From NCBI RefSeq assembly GCF_004364245.1, contig NZ_SOAV01000018.1, positions 62,001 through 126,000 of the forward strand: a stretch of DNA of 64,000 nt. Reading direction: 5' to 3'. The position numbers and the translations under genes are program-made. The stretch comes from Streptomyces sp. BK208. Lineage in GTDB: Bacteria > Actinomycetota > Actinomycetes > Streptomycetales > Streptomycetaceae. Under the pieces are notes generated by a model. The model made no database searches. It was not told the origin of the DNA and was given only the letters and a program-made list of their open reading frames with translations. Below are positions 1-8,454 of the stretch, one piece after another; the stretch's first letter is position 1, and each line of letters starts with the position of its first letter.

Positions 1-976
1 AGAGCGGGGAGCCCGCTCGCTGGAGCGCCGCCGCCGGGCCGATGCCGTCGGCGAGGTCCCGTTCCGTGGTGGGGCACATGCAGGTGCCGGTGCGGCTGTC
101 GCCGAGGAGCGCGACGTCCTCGTCGGTGAGGTGCGTGTTGTGGACGCCGGTGGTGCGGGGGCCGAGCACGCCGTGGTCGGCCAGCAGCCGGGTGGGGGTG
201 CGTCCGTGGGCCCGCAGGCAGGCGTCGTTCTCGGCCGTCTGCTCGGACAGGTGCACATGCAGCGGGGCCCGCCGCCGCTCGGCCCAGTGCGCCACGGTCG
301 CCAGCTGGTCCGCGGGCACGGCCCGTACGGAGTGGATCGCGGCCCCGATCCGCGCGTGATCCCGGTCCTTGAGAACTGAACAGCGCTCGGCCCAGGCCTC
401 CGCCGTGCCGTCGGAGAAGCGCAGTTGGTGAGGGTCGGGGGGGTCGCCGAAGCCGGAGGACAGGTAGCAGGTGTCGAGGAGGGTGATGCGGACACCGGCT
501 TCGGCGGCGGCCTCGATCAGGGCGTCACCCATCGCGTTGGGGTCGGCGTAGGGGGTGCCCCCGTGGGCGTGGTGGACGTAGTGGAACTCGCCGACGGTGG
601 TGATGCCGGCCAGCGCCATCTCGGCGTACACCGCGCGGGCGAGATCGAGGTAGGTCTCGGGGGTCAGCCGGTCGGCGACGGAGTACATGACCTCGCGCCA
701 GGTCCAGAAGGTGCCGGAGCCGACCTGGACGGTGCCGCGCAGGGCGCGGTGGAAGGCGTGCGAGTGGGCGTTCGCCAGTCCCGGCAGGGTGAGTCCGCGC
801 AGGATCTCGGCGCCGGGCGGCGGGGTGGTGACGCCCTGGTGGACGGCGGTGATGCGGCCGTCCCGGCCTCCGGGGGAGCCGCCGACGGACACCGTCACGG
901 CGACGTCCGGCTCGACATGGGTGCCGAGCCAGGCGTGTTCCAGCCAGTACGTCCGGGTCCGCTCGGTGGGGGTCAC
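1..976 (-). CDS. hutF: formimidoylglutamate deiminase (partial, C-terminus outside window)
   Basis: Converts N-formimino-L-glutamate to N-formyl-L-glutamate and ammonia in histidine catabolism, in the cytoplasm. About 325 residues are visible, and the protein runs off the left edge without a stop; family members are about 450 aa. The amidohydrolase metal motif HSHAFH lies at about residues 71-76, and HVHLSEQ and THLTDED follow further on. The GTG start at 976 overlaps the stop of the upstream amidohydrolase gene by four bases (GTGA), so the genes are translationally coupled. Together with hutU it makes a hut operon read leftward. Family assignment is confident; only the C-terminus is unseen. 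Confidence 0.9.
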   Translation of the reverse strand, partial: MTPTERTRTYWLEHAWLGTHVEPDVAVTVSVGGSPGGRDGRITAVHQGVTTPPPGAEILRGLTLPGLANAHSHAFHRALRGTVQVGSGTFWTWREVMYSVADRLTPETYLDLARAVYAEMALAGITTVGEFHYVHHAHGGTPYADPNAMGDALIEAAAEAGVRITLLDTCYLSSGFGDPPDPHQLRFSDGTAEAWAERCSVLKDRDHARIGAAIHSVRAVPADQLATVAHWAERRRAPLHVHLSEQTAENDACLRAHGRTPTRLLADHGVLGPRTTGVHNTHLTDEDVALLGDSRTGTCMCPTTERDLADGIGPAAALQRAGSPL

Positions 977-2190
977 GTGCAGGCCAGCCCTTCCAGTACG
1001 TCGGCGAGTGCGGTCACCCCGGCCACGCAGTCGTCCTCGGCGGCGTACTCGGCCGGGGAGTGCGAGACGCCGGTGGGGTTGCGCACGAACAGCATGGCGG
1101 TCGGGATGCGGTCGGAGAGGATTCCGGCGTCGTGTCCGGCGCCGGTGCCGAGGACGGGGACCCCGAGGTCCGTCCCGGTGCCCAGGATGCGGGCGAGTTC
1201 GTCGCGCAGGGCGTGGTCGAACTCGACGACGGGCGTGAAGGACTCGCGGACGACGTCGAGGTCCACGCCGTGGGCGGCGGCGTACTCGCGGGCGGCCTTC
1301 TCGATGCCGGTCACCACGGTGTCCAGGCTCGCCTGGTCGGCGGCGCGGGAGTCGAGCCAGCCGCGCACCAGGGAGGGGATGGCGTTGACCCCGTTGGGTT
1401 CGACGCCGATCTTGCCGAAGGTGGCGACGGCACCGGCGAGTTCGGCCTCGCGTCGGGCGGCGAGGACGGTCTCGGCGTAGGACAGCATCGGGTCGTGCCG
1501 GTCGGCGAGGCGGGTGGTGCCGGCGTGGTTGGCCTCGCCGCGGAAGTCGAACCGCCAGCGTCCGTGCGGCCAGATGGCGGACGCGATGCCGATCCGGTCG
1601 CCGGACAGGTCGAGGGCGCGGCCCTGCTCGACGTGGAGTTCGACGAAGGCGCCGATGCGGGCGAGCCGTTCGGGGTCGGGGCCGAGGGCGCCGGGGTCGT
1701 ACCCGGCGGTCTCCATGGCCTGCGGGAGGGTGATGCCGTCGCCGTCGGTGAGGCGGTGGGCCTGCTCGACGGTGAGCGCGCCGGCGGTGAGGCGGGAGCC
1801 GACGCAGGCGAGGCCGAAGCGGGCGCCCTCCTCGTCGCCGAAGTTGACGATGCCCAGGGGCCTGGTGAACCGCGCTCCCCTGTGGCGCAGTTCGTCCAGA
1901 GCGGCGAGGGCGGAGACCACGCCGAGGGGGCCGTCGAAGGCGCCGCCGTCGGGCACGGAGTCCAGGTGGGACCCGGTGACGACGGCGTTCCCGGCGGCCG
2001 GGTCGCCGAGCCAGGCCCACTGGTTGCCGTTGCGGTCCGTCTCGTAGCCGAGCCCGCGTGCCTCGGCCTGCTCCCGGAACCAGGTCCGGCAGTCGGCGTC
2101 GGCGCCGGTCCAGGCGTAGCGGCGGTAGCCGCCGGAGGCGGAGCTGCGGCCGACCGGCAGCAGCTCCGCCCACATGCTGTGGAAGCTCAC
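973..2190 (-). CDS. M20-family amidohydrolase (allantoate amidohydrolase / N-carbamoyl amino acid hydrolase type)
   Basis: A 405-aa zinc-dependent M20 peptidase-fold amidohydrolase. Metal-binding motifs are visible: GSHLDSVPDGG at about residues 73-83, the bridging Asp in AFDGPLG, and GDEEG at about 118-122. By sequence it belongs with allantoate amidohydrolases and L-carbamoylases. Its place is between hutU and hutF, with 4-base GTGA overlaps on both sides, which argues for a role in histidine breakdown rather than purine breakdown. I infer it may perform the N-formylglutamate deformylase step, because HutF makes that compound and no HutG is seen here. Cytoplasmic, no signal peptide. The family call is firm; the substrate is open. 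Confidence 0.85.
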   Translation of the reverse strand: MSFHSMWAELLPVGRSSASGGYRRYAWTGADADCRTWFREQAEARGLGYETDRNGNQWAWLGDPAAGNAVVTGSHLDSVPDGGAFDGPLGVVSALAALDELRHRGARFTRPLGIVNFGDEEGARFGLACVGSRLTAGALTVEQAHRLTDGDGITLPQAMETAGYDPGALGPDPERLARIGAFVELHVEQGRALDLSGDRIGIASAIWPHGRWRFDFRGEANHAGTTRLADRHDPMLSYAETVLAARREAELAGAVATFGKIGVEPNGVNAIPSLVRGWLDSRAADQASLDTVVTGIEKAAREYAAAHGVDLDVVRESFTPVVEFDHALRDELARILGTGTDLGVPVLGTGAGHDAGILSDRIPTAMLFVRNPTGVSHSPAEYAAEDDCVAGVTALADVLEGLACT

Positions 2191-3914
2191 GCGCCGTCAC
2201 CCTCGCGCGCCGCGTCGCCCTCGCGGGTCTCGCCGCCGGCGCGCGCCGTGTCGCCGTCGCCGTCTTCGCGCATCGGCACCCGCACGCCCCGCTCCCCGGC
2301 GACCGACTCGGCGATGTCGTACCCGGCGTCGACGTGCCGGATGACACCCATGCCGGGGTCGTTGGTGAGGACGCGGCGGATCTTCTCCCCGGCGAGCGGG
2401 GTGCCGTCGGCGACGGTGACCTGCCCGGCGTGGATCGAGCGGCCCATGCCGACGCCGCCGCCGTGGTGGAGGGAGACCCAGGAGGCGCCGGAGGCCACGT
2501 TGACCATGGCGTTGAGCAGCGGCCAGTCGGCGATGGCGTCGGAGCCGTCGAGCATGGCCTCGGTCTCGCGGTACGGGGAGGCGACGGAGCCGCAGTCGAG
2601 GTGGTCGCGGCCGATGACGATCGCGGCGGCCAGCTCACCGCTCGCGACCATGTCGTTGAAGCGCTCGCCTGCCTTGTCGCGCTCGCCGTAGCCGAGCCAG
2701 CAGATGCGGGCGGGCAGGCCCTGGAAGTGGACCCGCTCCCCCGCCATCTTGATCCAGCGGGCCAGGGACTCGTTCTCGGGGAAGAGGTCGAGGATCGCCT
2801 TGTCGGTCTTGGCGATGTCGGAGGCCTCGCCGGACAGGGCGGCCCAGCGGAAGGGGCCCTTGCCCTCGCAGAAGAGCGGGCGGATGTACGCCGGTACGAA
2901 GCCCGGGAAGGCGAAGGCCCGGTCGTATCCGGCGAGCTGGGCCTCGCCGCGGATGGAGTTGCCGTAGTCGAAGACCTCGGCACCGGCGTCCTGGAAGCCG
3001 ACCATGGCCTCGACGTGCCGGGCCATGGACTCGCGGGCCCGGGTGGTGAAGCCGGCCGGGTCCTTGGCGGCGGCGTCGGCCATGTCCTCGAAGGCGGTGC
3101 CGGTGGGCAGGTAGGCCAGCGGGTCGTGCGCCGAGGTCTGGTCGGTGACGATGTCGATCGGGGCGCCCATGGCGAGGAGCTGCGGGACCAGCTCGGCGGC
3201 GTTGCCGAGGACGCCGATGGACAGCGGCCTGCGCCGGTCGCGGGCCTCGGTGGCCAGCTGGAGGGCGTGGTCGAGGGAATCGGCCTTCACGTCGAGGTAG
3301 CGGTGCTCGATGCGGCGGTCGATGGCGCGCGGGTCGCAGTCGACGCAGATCACGACGCCGTCGTTCATGGTGACCGCGAGGGGCTGGGCCCCGCCCATGC
3401 CGCCGAGGCCGGCGGTGAGGGTGATGGTCCCGGCGAGGGTGCCGCCGAACTTCTTCGCGGCGACGGCGGCGAAGGTCTCGTAGGTGCCCTGGAGGATGCC
3501 CTGGGTGCCGATGTAGATCCAGGAGCCGGCCGTCATCTGCCCGTACATGGTCAGGCCGAGGGCCTCCAGGCGGCGGAACTCCTCCCAGTTGGCCCAGTCG
3601 CCGACGAGGTTGGAGTTGGCGATGAGGACGCGCGGGGCCCACTCGTGGGTCTGCATGACGCCGACGGGGCGGCCGGACTGGACGAGCATCGTCTCGTCCT
3701 GCTTGAGGGTGCGCAGGGTGCGGACCATGGCGTCGAAGGAGCGCCAGTCGCGGGCCGCCTTGCCGGTACCGCCGTAGACGACGAGCTTGTCGGGGTGCTC
3801 GGCGACCTCGGGGTCGAGGTTGTTCTGCAGCATCCGCAGGGCGGCCTCCTGCTGCCAGCCCAGGGCACTCGGCGTCGTCCCGCGTGGTGCTCGGACAGTG
3901 CGGGGTCCGGACAT
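2187..3914 (-). CDS. hutU: urocanate hydratase
   Basis: Urocanase, which hydrates urocanate to 4-imidazolone-5-propanoate using tightly bound NAD+; second step of histidine degradation. The chosen ATG at 3914 is preceded by AGGAGG seven bases upstream and gives 575 aa, close to the family norm of about 550. An upstream in-frame start at 3965 has no such site. Typical urocanase blocks are present (VYGGTGKAARDW near the N-terminus, GLGGMGGAQP mid-protein). The C-terminus carries an extra acidic/Gly-rich tail of about 25 residues (GDGDTARAGGE...). It is the first gene of the leftward hut operon; its stop overlaps the next GTG. Confidence 0.97.
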   Translation of the reverse strand: MSGPRTVRAPRGTTPSALGWQQEAALRMLQNNLDPEVAEHPDKLVVYGGTGKAARDWRSFDAMVRTLRTLKQDETMLVQSGRPVGVMQTHEWAPRVLIANSNLVGDWANWEEFRRLEALGLTMYGQMTAGSWIYIGTQGILQGTYETFAAVAAKKFGGTLAGTITLTAGLGGMGGAQPLAVTMNDGVVICVDCDPRAIDRRIEHRYLDVKADSLDHALQLATEARDRRRPLSIGVLGNAAELVPQLLAMGAPIDIVTDQTSAHDPLAYLPTGTAFEDMADAAAKDPAGFTTRARESMARHVEAMVGFQDAGAEVFDYGNSIRGEAQLAGYDRAFAFPGFVPAYIRPLFCEGKGPFRWAALSGEASDIAKTDKAILDLFPENESLARWIKMAGERVHFQGLPARICWLGYGERDKAGERFNDMVASGELAAAIVIGRDHLDCGSVASPYRETEAMLDGSDAIADWPLLNAMVNVASGASWVSLHHGGGVGMGRSIHAGQVTVADGTPLAGEKIRRVLTNDPGMGVIRHVDAGYDIAESVAGERGVRVPMREDGDGDTARAGGETREGDAAREGDGA

Positions 3915-3955
3915 GGTCTGCCTCCTGGTGGCTTGCTCCCGGCGGATGTTGCTAC

Positions 3956-3983
3956 GGATATTCATATCCTCGCTTTGTGAATA
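3956..3983. promoter_or_regulatory. candidate operator between hutU and the divergent decarboxylase gene
   Basis: Two overlapping inverted repeats lie 42-70 bases upstream of the hutU start. GGATAT-TC-ATATCC (3956-3969) is perfect, and TATTCA...TGAATA (3959-3964 and 3978-3983) has a 13-base spacer. This is one of the few AT-rich stretches nearby and sits between divergent genes. Which protein binds is unknown; the nearby RpiR-type regulator is one guess. Confidence 0.4.
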
Positions 3984-4074
3984 GAGCTAGTCAACAGGGT
4001 CGTGTCCCGCAGGGTGCGCGTGCGAGTGTGGAAGGGACGCGTCAGGGCAGGCGGCGACGGCAGGGAGGCTTGGC

Positions 4075-5469
4075 GTGAGCGACGGCACGGACATGAGCGG
4101 CGGCACCGGCACGGAGCGGGCGGCGCGGCGGGACGACGCGGTGCGGGCGGCCGTGGAGCAGGGGCTGCTGGGGCCCGGCACACCGCTCGTCGGGCTGCTG
4201 GACGTCACCGGCATCCGGGAGTCTGCCGCGGCCCTGCGCTCGGCGTTCGAGGCGGTGACGGCGCCGGGGACACCCGTGCTGCACGCCTTCGCGGTGAAGG
4301 CGTCCCCGCTGGTCGCGGTGGTGCGGCTGCTGCACGAGGCGGGCATCGGCGCCGAGGTGGCGAGCCCGGGCGAGCTGGCCCTGGCGCGGGCGGCGGGGGT
4401 GCCCGCGGAGCGGACGGTGCTGGACTCGCCCGCCAAGACGCCGGACGAGCTGCGCGAGGCGCTGTCGCTGGGCATCGCCGTCAACGCGGACAACCCTCAG
4501 GAGCTGGAGCGCCTCGACGCTCTGGTGAAATCCGCCCCGGGCACCTCCTCACCGCTGGGCATCCGGGTGAATCCACAGGTCGGCGGCGGTTCCATCGAAG
4601 CGCTCTCGACCGCGACGGCGACCTCGAAGTTCGGGGTGGCCCTCCGCGACGAGGGAGCGCGCGAGTGGGTGGTGCGGGCGTACCTGGACCGGCCGTGGCT
4701 GACCCGCCTGCACGCGCACACCGGGTCCCAGGGCATCCCGCTGACCCTGATGGCCGAGGGCGTCCGGGAGACGTACGCGCTCGCCGAGGAGATCAACGAG
4801 CGGGCGGGCCGCACCCAGGTCGACACGCTCGACATCGGCGGCGGCCTCCCGGTGAACTTCGCGTCGGACGGGACGACTCCGACGTACGCCGAGTACGCGC
4901 GTCTGCTGAGCGAGACGGTGCCGGGGCTGTTCGACGGGAGGTACGGGCTGGTCACGGAGTTCGGCCGGTCGCTGCTGGCCAAGCACGGCACGGTCGTCGC
5001 GCGGGTGGAGTACGCCAAGAGCGCCGGGGGGCGGCCGGTCGCGGTGACGCACGCGGGCGTGCAGGTCGCGACGCGGACGGTGTACGCGCCGGGGGCGTGG
5101 CCGCTGCGGATCGCCGCGTACGACGGCAAGGGGCGGCCGAAGGAGGGGCCCGACGTGGTGCAGGACGTGGCCGGTCCGGCCTGCTTCGCGGGCGACCTGC
5201 TGGCCGTGGGCCGGGCGATGCCGCTGCTGGAGCAGGGGGACTACGCGGCGGCGCTGGACACCGGGGCGTACTACTTCGCGCACCACTACGCGTACAACTC
5301 GCTGGCGCGGCCCGCGGTGTACGGGTTCGCCGGGGGCGGGGAGACGGGCGTCACCTTCGCCGCGGTGCGCAGGGCGCAGGCGGTCGAGGAGATCGTGGCC
5401 GAGGCGGGAAGGGAGTACGCCGACTCGCTGACCGGGGACCTTCTCCGTGGCCGTGGGGGTGCTTCGTAG
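4075..5469 (+). CDS. PLP-dependent decarboxylase of the diaminopimelate/ornithine decarboxylase (alanine racemase-fold) type
   Basis: A 464-aa group IV PLP decarboxylase. The Schiff-base lysine is in HAFAVKAS (K75), the TIM-barrel substrate/PLP motifs HTGSQG and DIGGGLPVNF follow, and the C-terminal domain has PACFAGDLL, equivalent to the catalytic C-x-x-GD segment of LysA. Start: GTG at 4075 with AGGGAGG at 4062-4068. LysA is the closest classical family, but the sequence around the C-terminal motif differs from canonical lysA (CESGD), and the gene is divergent from the hut operon rather than beside lysine genes. A degradative or specialised amino-acid decarboxylase is therefore possible. 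The stop codon lies inside a degenerate copy of a 29-bp tandem repeat. Confidence 0.8.
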   Translation: MSDGTDMSGGTGTERAARRDDAVRAAVEQGLLGPGTPLVGLLDVTGIRESAAALRSAFEAVTAPGTPVLHAFAVKASPLVAVVRLLHEAGIGAEVASPGELALARAAGVPAERTVLDSPAKTPDELREALSLGIAVNADNPQELERLDALVKSAPGTSSPLGIRVNPQVGGGSIEALSTATATSKFGVALRDEGAREWVVRAYLDRPWLTRLHAHTGSQGIPLTLMAEGVRETYALAEEINERAGRTQVDTLDIGGGLPVNFASDGTTPTYAEYARLLSETVPGLFDGRYGLVTEFGRSLLAKHGTVVARVEYAKSAGGRPVAVTHAGVQVATRTVYAPGAWPLRIAAYDGKGRPKEGPDVVQDVAGPACFAGDLLAVGRAMPLLEQGDYAAALDTGAYYFAHHYAYNSLARPAVYGFAGGGETGVTFAAVRRAQAVEEIVAEAGREYADSLTGDLLRGRGGAS

Positions 5470-5614
5470 GCTGCGGCGCCCTGGGGTGCTTCGCGGGCCG
5501 CGCGCGCATCGTGGGTGCTTCGCGGGCCGCGCGCGCATCGTGGGTGCTTCGTGGGCCGCGCGCGCATCGTGGGTGCTTCGTGGGCCGCGCGCGCATCGTG
5601 GGTGCTTCGTGGCC
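5457..5614. repeat. 29-bp minisatellite, four near-perfect copies plus flanking partial copies
   Basis: Copies begin at 5484, 5513, 5542 and 5571 (consensus GGGTGCTTCGYGGGCCGCGC followed by GCGCATCGT), with a truncated copy at 5600-5614. A degenerate copy at 5457-5483 contains the stop codon of the upstream decarboxylase. The copies differ only by one C/T position, so the array is recent. No coding function is evident. Confidence 0.9.
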
Positions 5615-5699
5615 TCACCGGGCGCGCGCCGTGGCTCACGGCGCCCGCCCGGTGCGGCCACTCCGTGCCACGGCCGGCGCCCCTGGCCGCTGACCGGCG

Positions 5700-6287
5700 T
5701 CAGACCGCCGCCACCGTCTTCCGCCTCGCCCCGCCCGGCGCCGCGTCGCCCGCCGCGATGCCGGTGCTGCGGTAGGCCTTCACCGCCTTGCCGGCGGGGC
5801 GGCCGGCGTTGCCGGCCAGCCAGTCCACGCGGACCCACAGCAGGGCGTCGCCGGACTGTTCGCGGCGGCCGATCCAGGCGGACTTGAGCCACAGCCCGGC
5901 GCCGCAGCCGGCCAGCAGCATGCCGCCCGCCGCGGGGACGGCGAAGGCGCTGCCGAGAGCGGCGAGGAAGGCGAGGAGCAGCCACCAGCGGTGACCCCGG
6001 CGCCAGTTGCGTACGGTGACCCCGCGGTCCTGGAGCACGTCGTGCCTGCCCGCCCGGGCGGCCGAACCGGCCAGGGCGGTGTAGCGCCGCCGGCGCGCCC
6101 ACGCCACGACGGCCGTGGCGACGACCAAGAGCGCGGCACCGGCCAGCACCCCGATCCGGCGTCCCGTCAGTCCCGGCACCAGCACGCCGATGCCCGCCGC
6201 GAACACGCCCAGCCACCACAGGGGTGCGGCGCCCGCCCGTACGACGACGGCCACCCGAGCCAGCCCCACCTGTCCTCCGCGCGCCAC
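5700..6287 (-). CDS. small integral membrane protein, function unknown
   Basis: 195 aa. GTG at 6287 is preceded by GAGGAGG seven bases upstream. Four hydrophobic segments are visible: WWLGVFAAGIGVLVPGL, IGVLAGAALLVVATAVVAW, WWLLLAFLAALGSAFAV and AGGMLLAGCGAGLWL. A basic soluble segment between pairs (VTVRNWRRGHRW) resembles the way PH-like bacterial membrane proteins are built, but I cannot assign a family. The C-terminus is basic (ARRKTVAAV). It stands alone, convergent with the decarboxylase across the minisatellite. Confidence 0.65.
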   Translation of the reverse strand: MARGGQVGLARVAVVVRAGAAPLWWLGVFAAGIGVLVPGLTGRRIGVLAGAALLVVATAVVAWARRRRYTALAGSAARAGRHDVLQDRGVTVRNWRRGHRWWLLLAFLAALGSAFAVPAAGGMLLAGCGAGLWLKSAWIGRREQSGDALLWVRVDWLAGNAGRPAGKAVKAYRSTGIAAGDAAPGGARRKTVAAV

Positions 6288-6438
6288 GTCCTGCCTCCTC
6301 TTCCGTGCCGACCCGTGCGACGCGTCCCGTGCGATGCGCCTGTGCGACGCGTCCGAAGGGTGTGTCAGGCGCCGCACTGTAACGGGGCAAGCTGAGACGA
6401 ATCTGAGAGGCCGTCCGCCGGCCGGGGCACTCGGCGGG

Positions 6439-7326
6439 TCAGTCCACGAAGAGCCCCCGTGCCGCGGCCTTGGCGTCGAACTCCTCCAGCCGGGCCTGCG
6501 CGTCGGGCAGGTCGTCGCACATCGCCTCCAGCAGCATCCGGCCGAGCAGCATCGGCGCACAGGCGGTGTCGAAGGCGAGGCCGGTGCCGACGGCGGCGGG
6601 CAGCAGCAGGTCGGACACCTTGGCGACCGGTGCGAAGGCGGAGTCGGCGACGGTCACCACCGTGAGCCCCGCTTCCTTGGCTTGGGCGAGCGCCTCGACG
6701 ACCTCGCGCGGGTGCCGCGGCAGGGCGAAGCAGAGCAGGGTGCCCGCCCCCGCGCGGACGGCGGCGTCGATGCGGTCGCGGAGCATCGTGCCGCCCTCGC
6801 CGAGGAGCCGGACGTCCGGGTGGACCTTGGCGGCGAAGTAGGCGAAGCCGTGCGCCTGGGCGGCGGCGGCCCGCAGGCCGAGCACCGGCAGCGGCCGGCT
6901 CCCGGCGAGCAGGCGGCCCGCCTCCCGCACCGGACCAGGGTCCGCCAGCACCTCCGCGAGGTGCCGCAGGTTCTCGATCTCGGCCGCCACGGCCTGCTGG
7001 TACTCGTTGACGGTGCCGGTGTCCGGGACCGGTTCCGCGGGGGCGACCTCGCGCAGGTGACGGCGCAGGGCCGGGTAGCCGTCGAAGCCCAGGGCGACGG
7101 CGAAGCGGGTCACGGACGGCTGGCTGACCCCGGCCAGTTCGGCCAGCTCCACGCTGGACAGGAAGGGCACGTCGGACGCGCGGCGCACCATGCTGTGCGC
7201 GATGCGCCGCTGAGTGGGTGTCAGCCGGTGCCCCTCGAACAGCGCCTGCAGCCGTGCGGCCGGGCTGTCGACCGCGCCGCCACCGGCCGCCCCGTTCGCC
7301 CCGCTGCTCCCGCCAGTCCCGTTCAT
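6439..7326 (-). CDS. RpiR/MurR-family transcriptional regulator (HTH + SIS)
   Basis: 295 aa. An N-terminal HTH_6 domain (about 25-100) shows LTPTQRRIAHSMV and the recognition region LAELAGVSQPSVTRFAVALGF. A C-terminal SIS phosphosugar-binding domain (about 125-280) includes LLCFALPRHPREVVEAL and TVVTVADS. Start: ATG 7326 with GAGGGG nine bases upstream. Such regulators bind phosphorylated sugars or related ligands and bind inverted repeats near their own gene. A candidate site lies at 7365-7380. It is the only transcription factor near the hut genes, so control of them is possible but unproved. Confidence 0.9.
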   Translation of the reverse strand: MNGTGGSSGANGAAGGGAVDSPAARLQALFEGHRLTPTQRRIAHSMVRRASDVPFLSSVELAELAGVSQPSVTRFAVALGFDGYPALRRHLREVAPAEPVPDTGTVNEYQQAVAAEIENLRHLAEVLADPGPVREAGRLLAGSRPLPVLGLRAAAAQAHGFAYFAAKVHPDVRLLGEGGTMLRDRIDAAVRAGAGTLLCFALPRHPREVVEALAQAKEAGLTVVTVADSAFAPVAKVSDLLLPAAVGTGLAFDTACAPMLLGRMLLEAMCDDLPDAQARLEEFDAKAAARGLFVD

Positions 7327-7364
7327 GACATGGCCCCCTCGACCTATTCAGTCACCCCGGCTTC

Positions 7365-7380
7365 TGCATACCGTTATACA
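7365..7380. promoter_or_regulatory. candidate autoregulatory operator of the RpiR-type gene
   Basis: TGCATA-CCGT-TATACA, an inverted repeat with one mismatch, 39 bases upstream of the regulator's start codon and in an AT-rich patch within GC-rich DNA. Position and symmetry suggest an operator; the binding protein is inferred. Confidence 0.4.
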
Positions 7381-7410
7381 GGCCGTCGGCGGGCCGCGCG
7401 CCGGGCCTGG

Positions 7411-8100
7411 TCAGGGGGCGCCGGTGAAGAGCTGCTCGGCGGCCCGCGCGACCAGGTCGGGACGCTCCTCGTGCAGGTAGTGCCCGCAGCGGGGGACCAC
7501 CTCGACCGTGAGGTCGTCCGCGTGCCCAAAGGCCGGTGTGAGGACGCTCGGCGGCAGCATGGAGTCAAGCTCGCCACCGAGGATCACCGTCGCGCAGCAG
7601 CCGGCGGAGGAGGAACGGCTGCTCCAGCAGCGCCGTGTACCAGAACCGCCAGGACTGCGGCAGCAGACGGCGGTGCAGCGGCCAGGGATGCATCATGTTC
7701 AGCGCCAGGAAGTGCCGGATGCGTTCCGGAGCCGCGAGACAGAGGTGGAACCCGGTCCACGCCCCCAGTCGTGCCCGATGAGCCGGACCCGGTCCAGGCC
7801 CAGCGCGTCCAGGAGGCCGATGATGTCGGCCACCCTGCTGTCGGTGTCGTACCCCCGGGCCGGCGCGTCGGACCAGCCGAAGCCCCGCTGGTCCACGCAG
7901 ATCAGCCGGTACCGCTCGGACAGCAGCGGGATCAGCCGCCGCCATCCGTACCAGTGCTGGGGAAAGCCGTGCAGCAGCACGACGGGCTCCCCCGTTCCCG
8001 CCTGGGCGACGTGAAGGCGTACCCCTCGCACGTTCACCTGGCTGTGGTGCACCCCCGCCACTTCGGGCTGCGGCGCTGGGACGGTCTCCAGGGGCTTCAC
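7411..8100 (-). pseudogene. alpha/beta hydrolase (epoxide hydrolase-like), frameshifted and internally deleted
   Basis: Starts with GTG at 8100 behind CAGGAG and reads as a normal alpha/beta hydrolase: VVLLHGFPQHWYGW (oxyanion HG), VDQRGFGWSD, then GHDWG, the nucleophile elbow with Asp. There a one-base loss near 7767 breaks the frame. The next frame resumes as AWTGFHLCLAAPERIRHF...PFLLRRLL. Near 7605 a further jump lands in the C-terminal part (ATVILGGELDSMLPP... CGHYLHEERPD), which ends at 7411. The pieces add up to about 230 aa against about 290 for the family, so part of the lid region is missing. Two lesions make a simple sequencing error unlikely as the whole explanation. Confidence 0.8.
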
Positions 8101-8226
8101 GACGACTCCTGGGGATTGCCGGACCTGTTCCGTTCGGTCGGTCAGGAGTCGGCGGACCGGGCAGAGGTTCCCGCCTCCGAGGGACGGATGTGCGACGTCG
8201 CGGGCCCCGCAGGGCGTCGCCTCCGC

Positions 8227-8454
8227 TCAGCCCCAGGCCGAGCGGAACGACCGACGGGCGCGGAACAGCCGGGACCTGACCGTCCCCACGGGTATCTCCA
8301 GCAGGGCGGACACCTCCTGCTCGCTGGGGCCCTCCACGTGGCGCAGGACCAGCACGGCGCGATGCTCCGGTGCCAGGCGCTCCAGTAGGTCGGTGATGTC
8401 ATGGCCGCGGTTGCGGAGGGCTCCGGGACGCGCTTCGCGGTCCTGGGCGCTCAT
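8227..8454 (-). pseudogene. ECF sigma factor remnant (region 4 only)
   Basis: About 75 residues ending LLEIPVGTVRSRLFRARRSF, a classic sigma-70 region 4 HTH, preceded by LERLAPEHRAVLVLRHVEG. Regions 1-2 that bind core polymerase and the -10 element are absent upstream, so a working sigma factor is unlikely. An ATG at 8454 opens the frame, but no ribosome site is clear. It lies just upstream of the broken hydrolase on the same strand, so the two may have decayed together. Confidence 0.7.

Noticed and set aside
3914..3965. Longer hutU reading from an upstream start
   Set aside because: The start at 3914 has a textbook ribosome site; the extension crosses the operator-like palindromes.
5457..5614. 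Possible CRISPR array
   Set aside because: The repeats are contiguous with no unique spacers and no cas genes are present; the same holds for the arrays at 46513 and 50671.
7411..8100. Programmed frameshift in the alpha/beta hydrolase
   Set aside because: No slippery heptamer or downstream structure is evident, a second lesion exists, and part of the lid is missing, so decay is the simpler reading.
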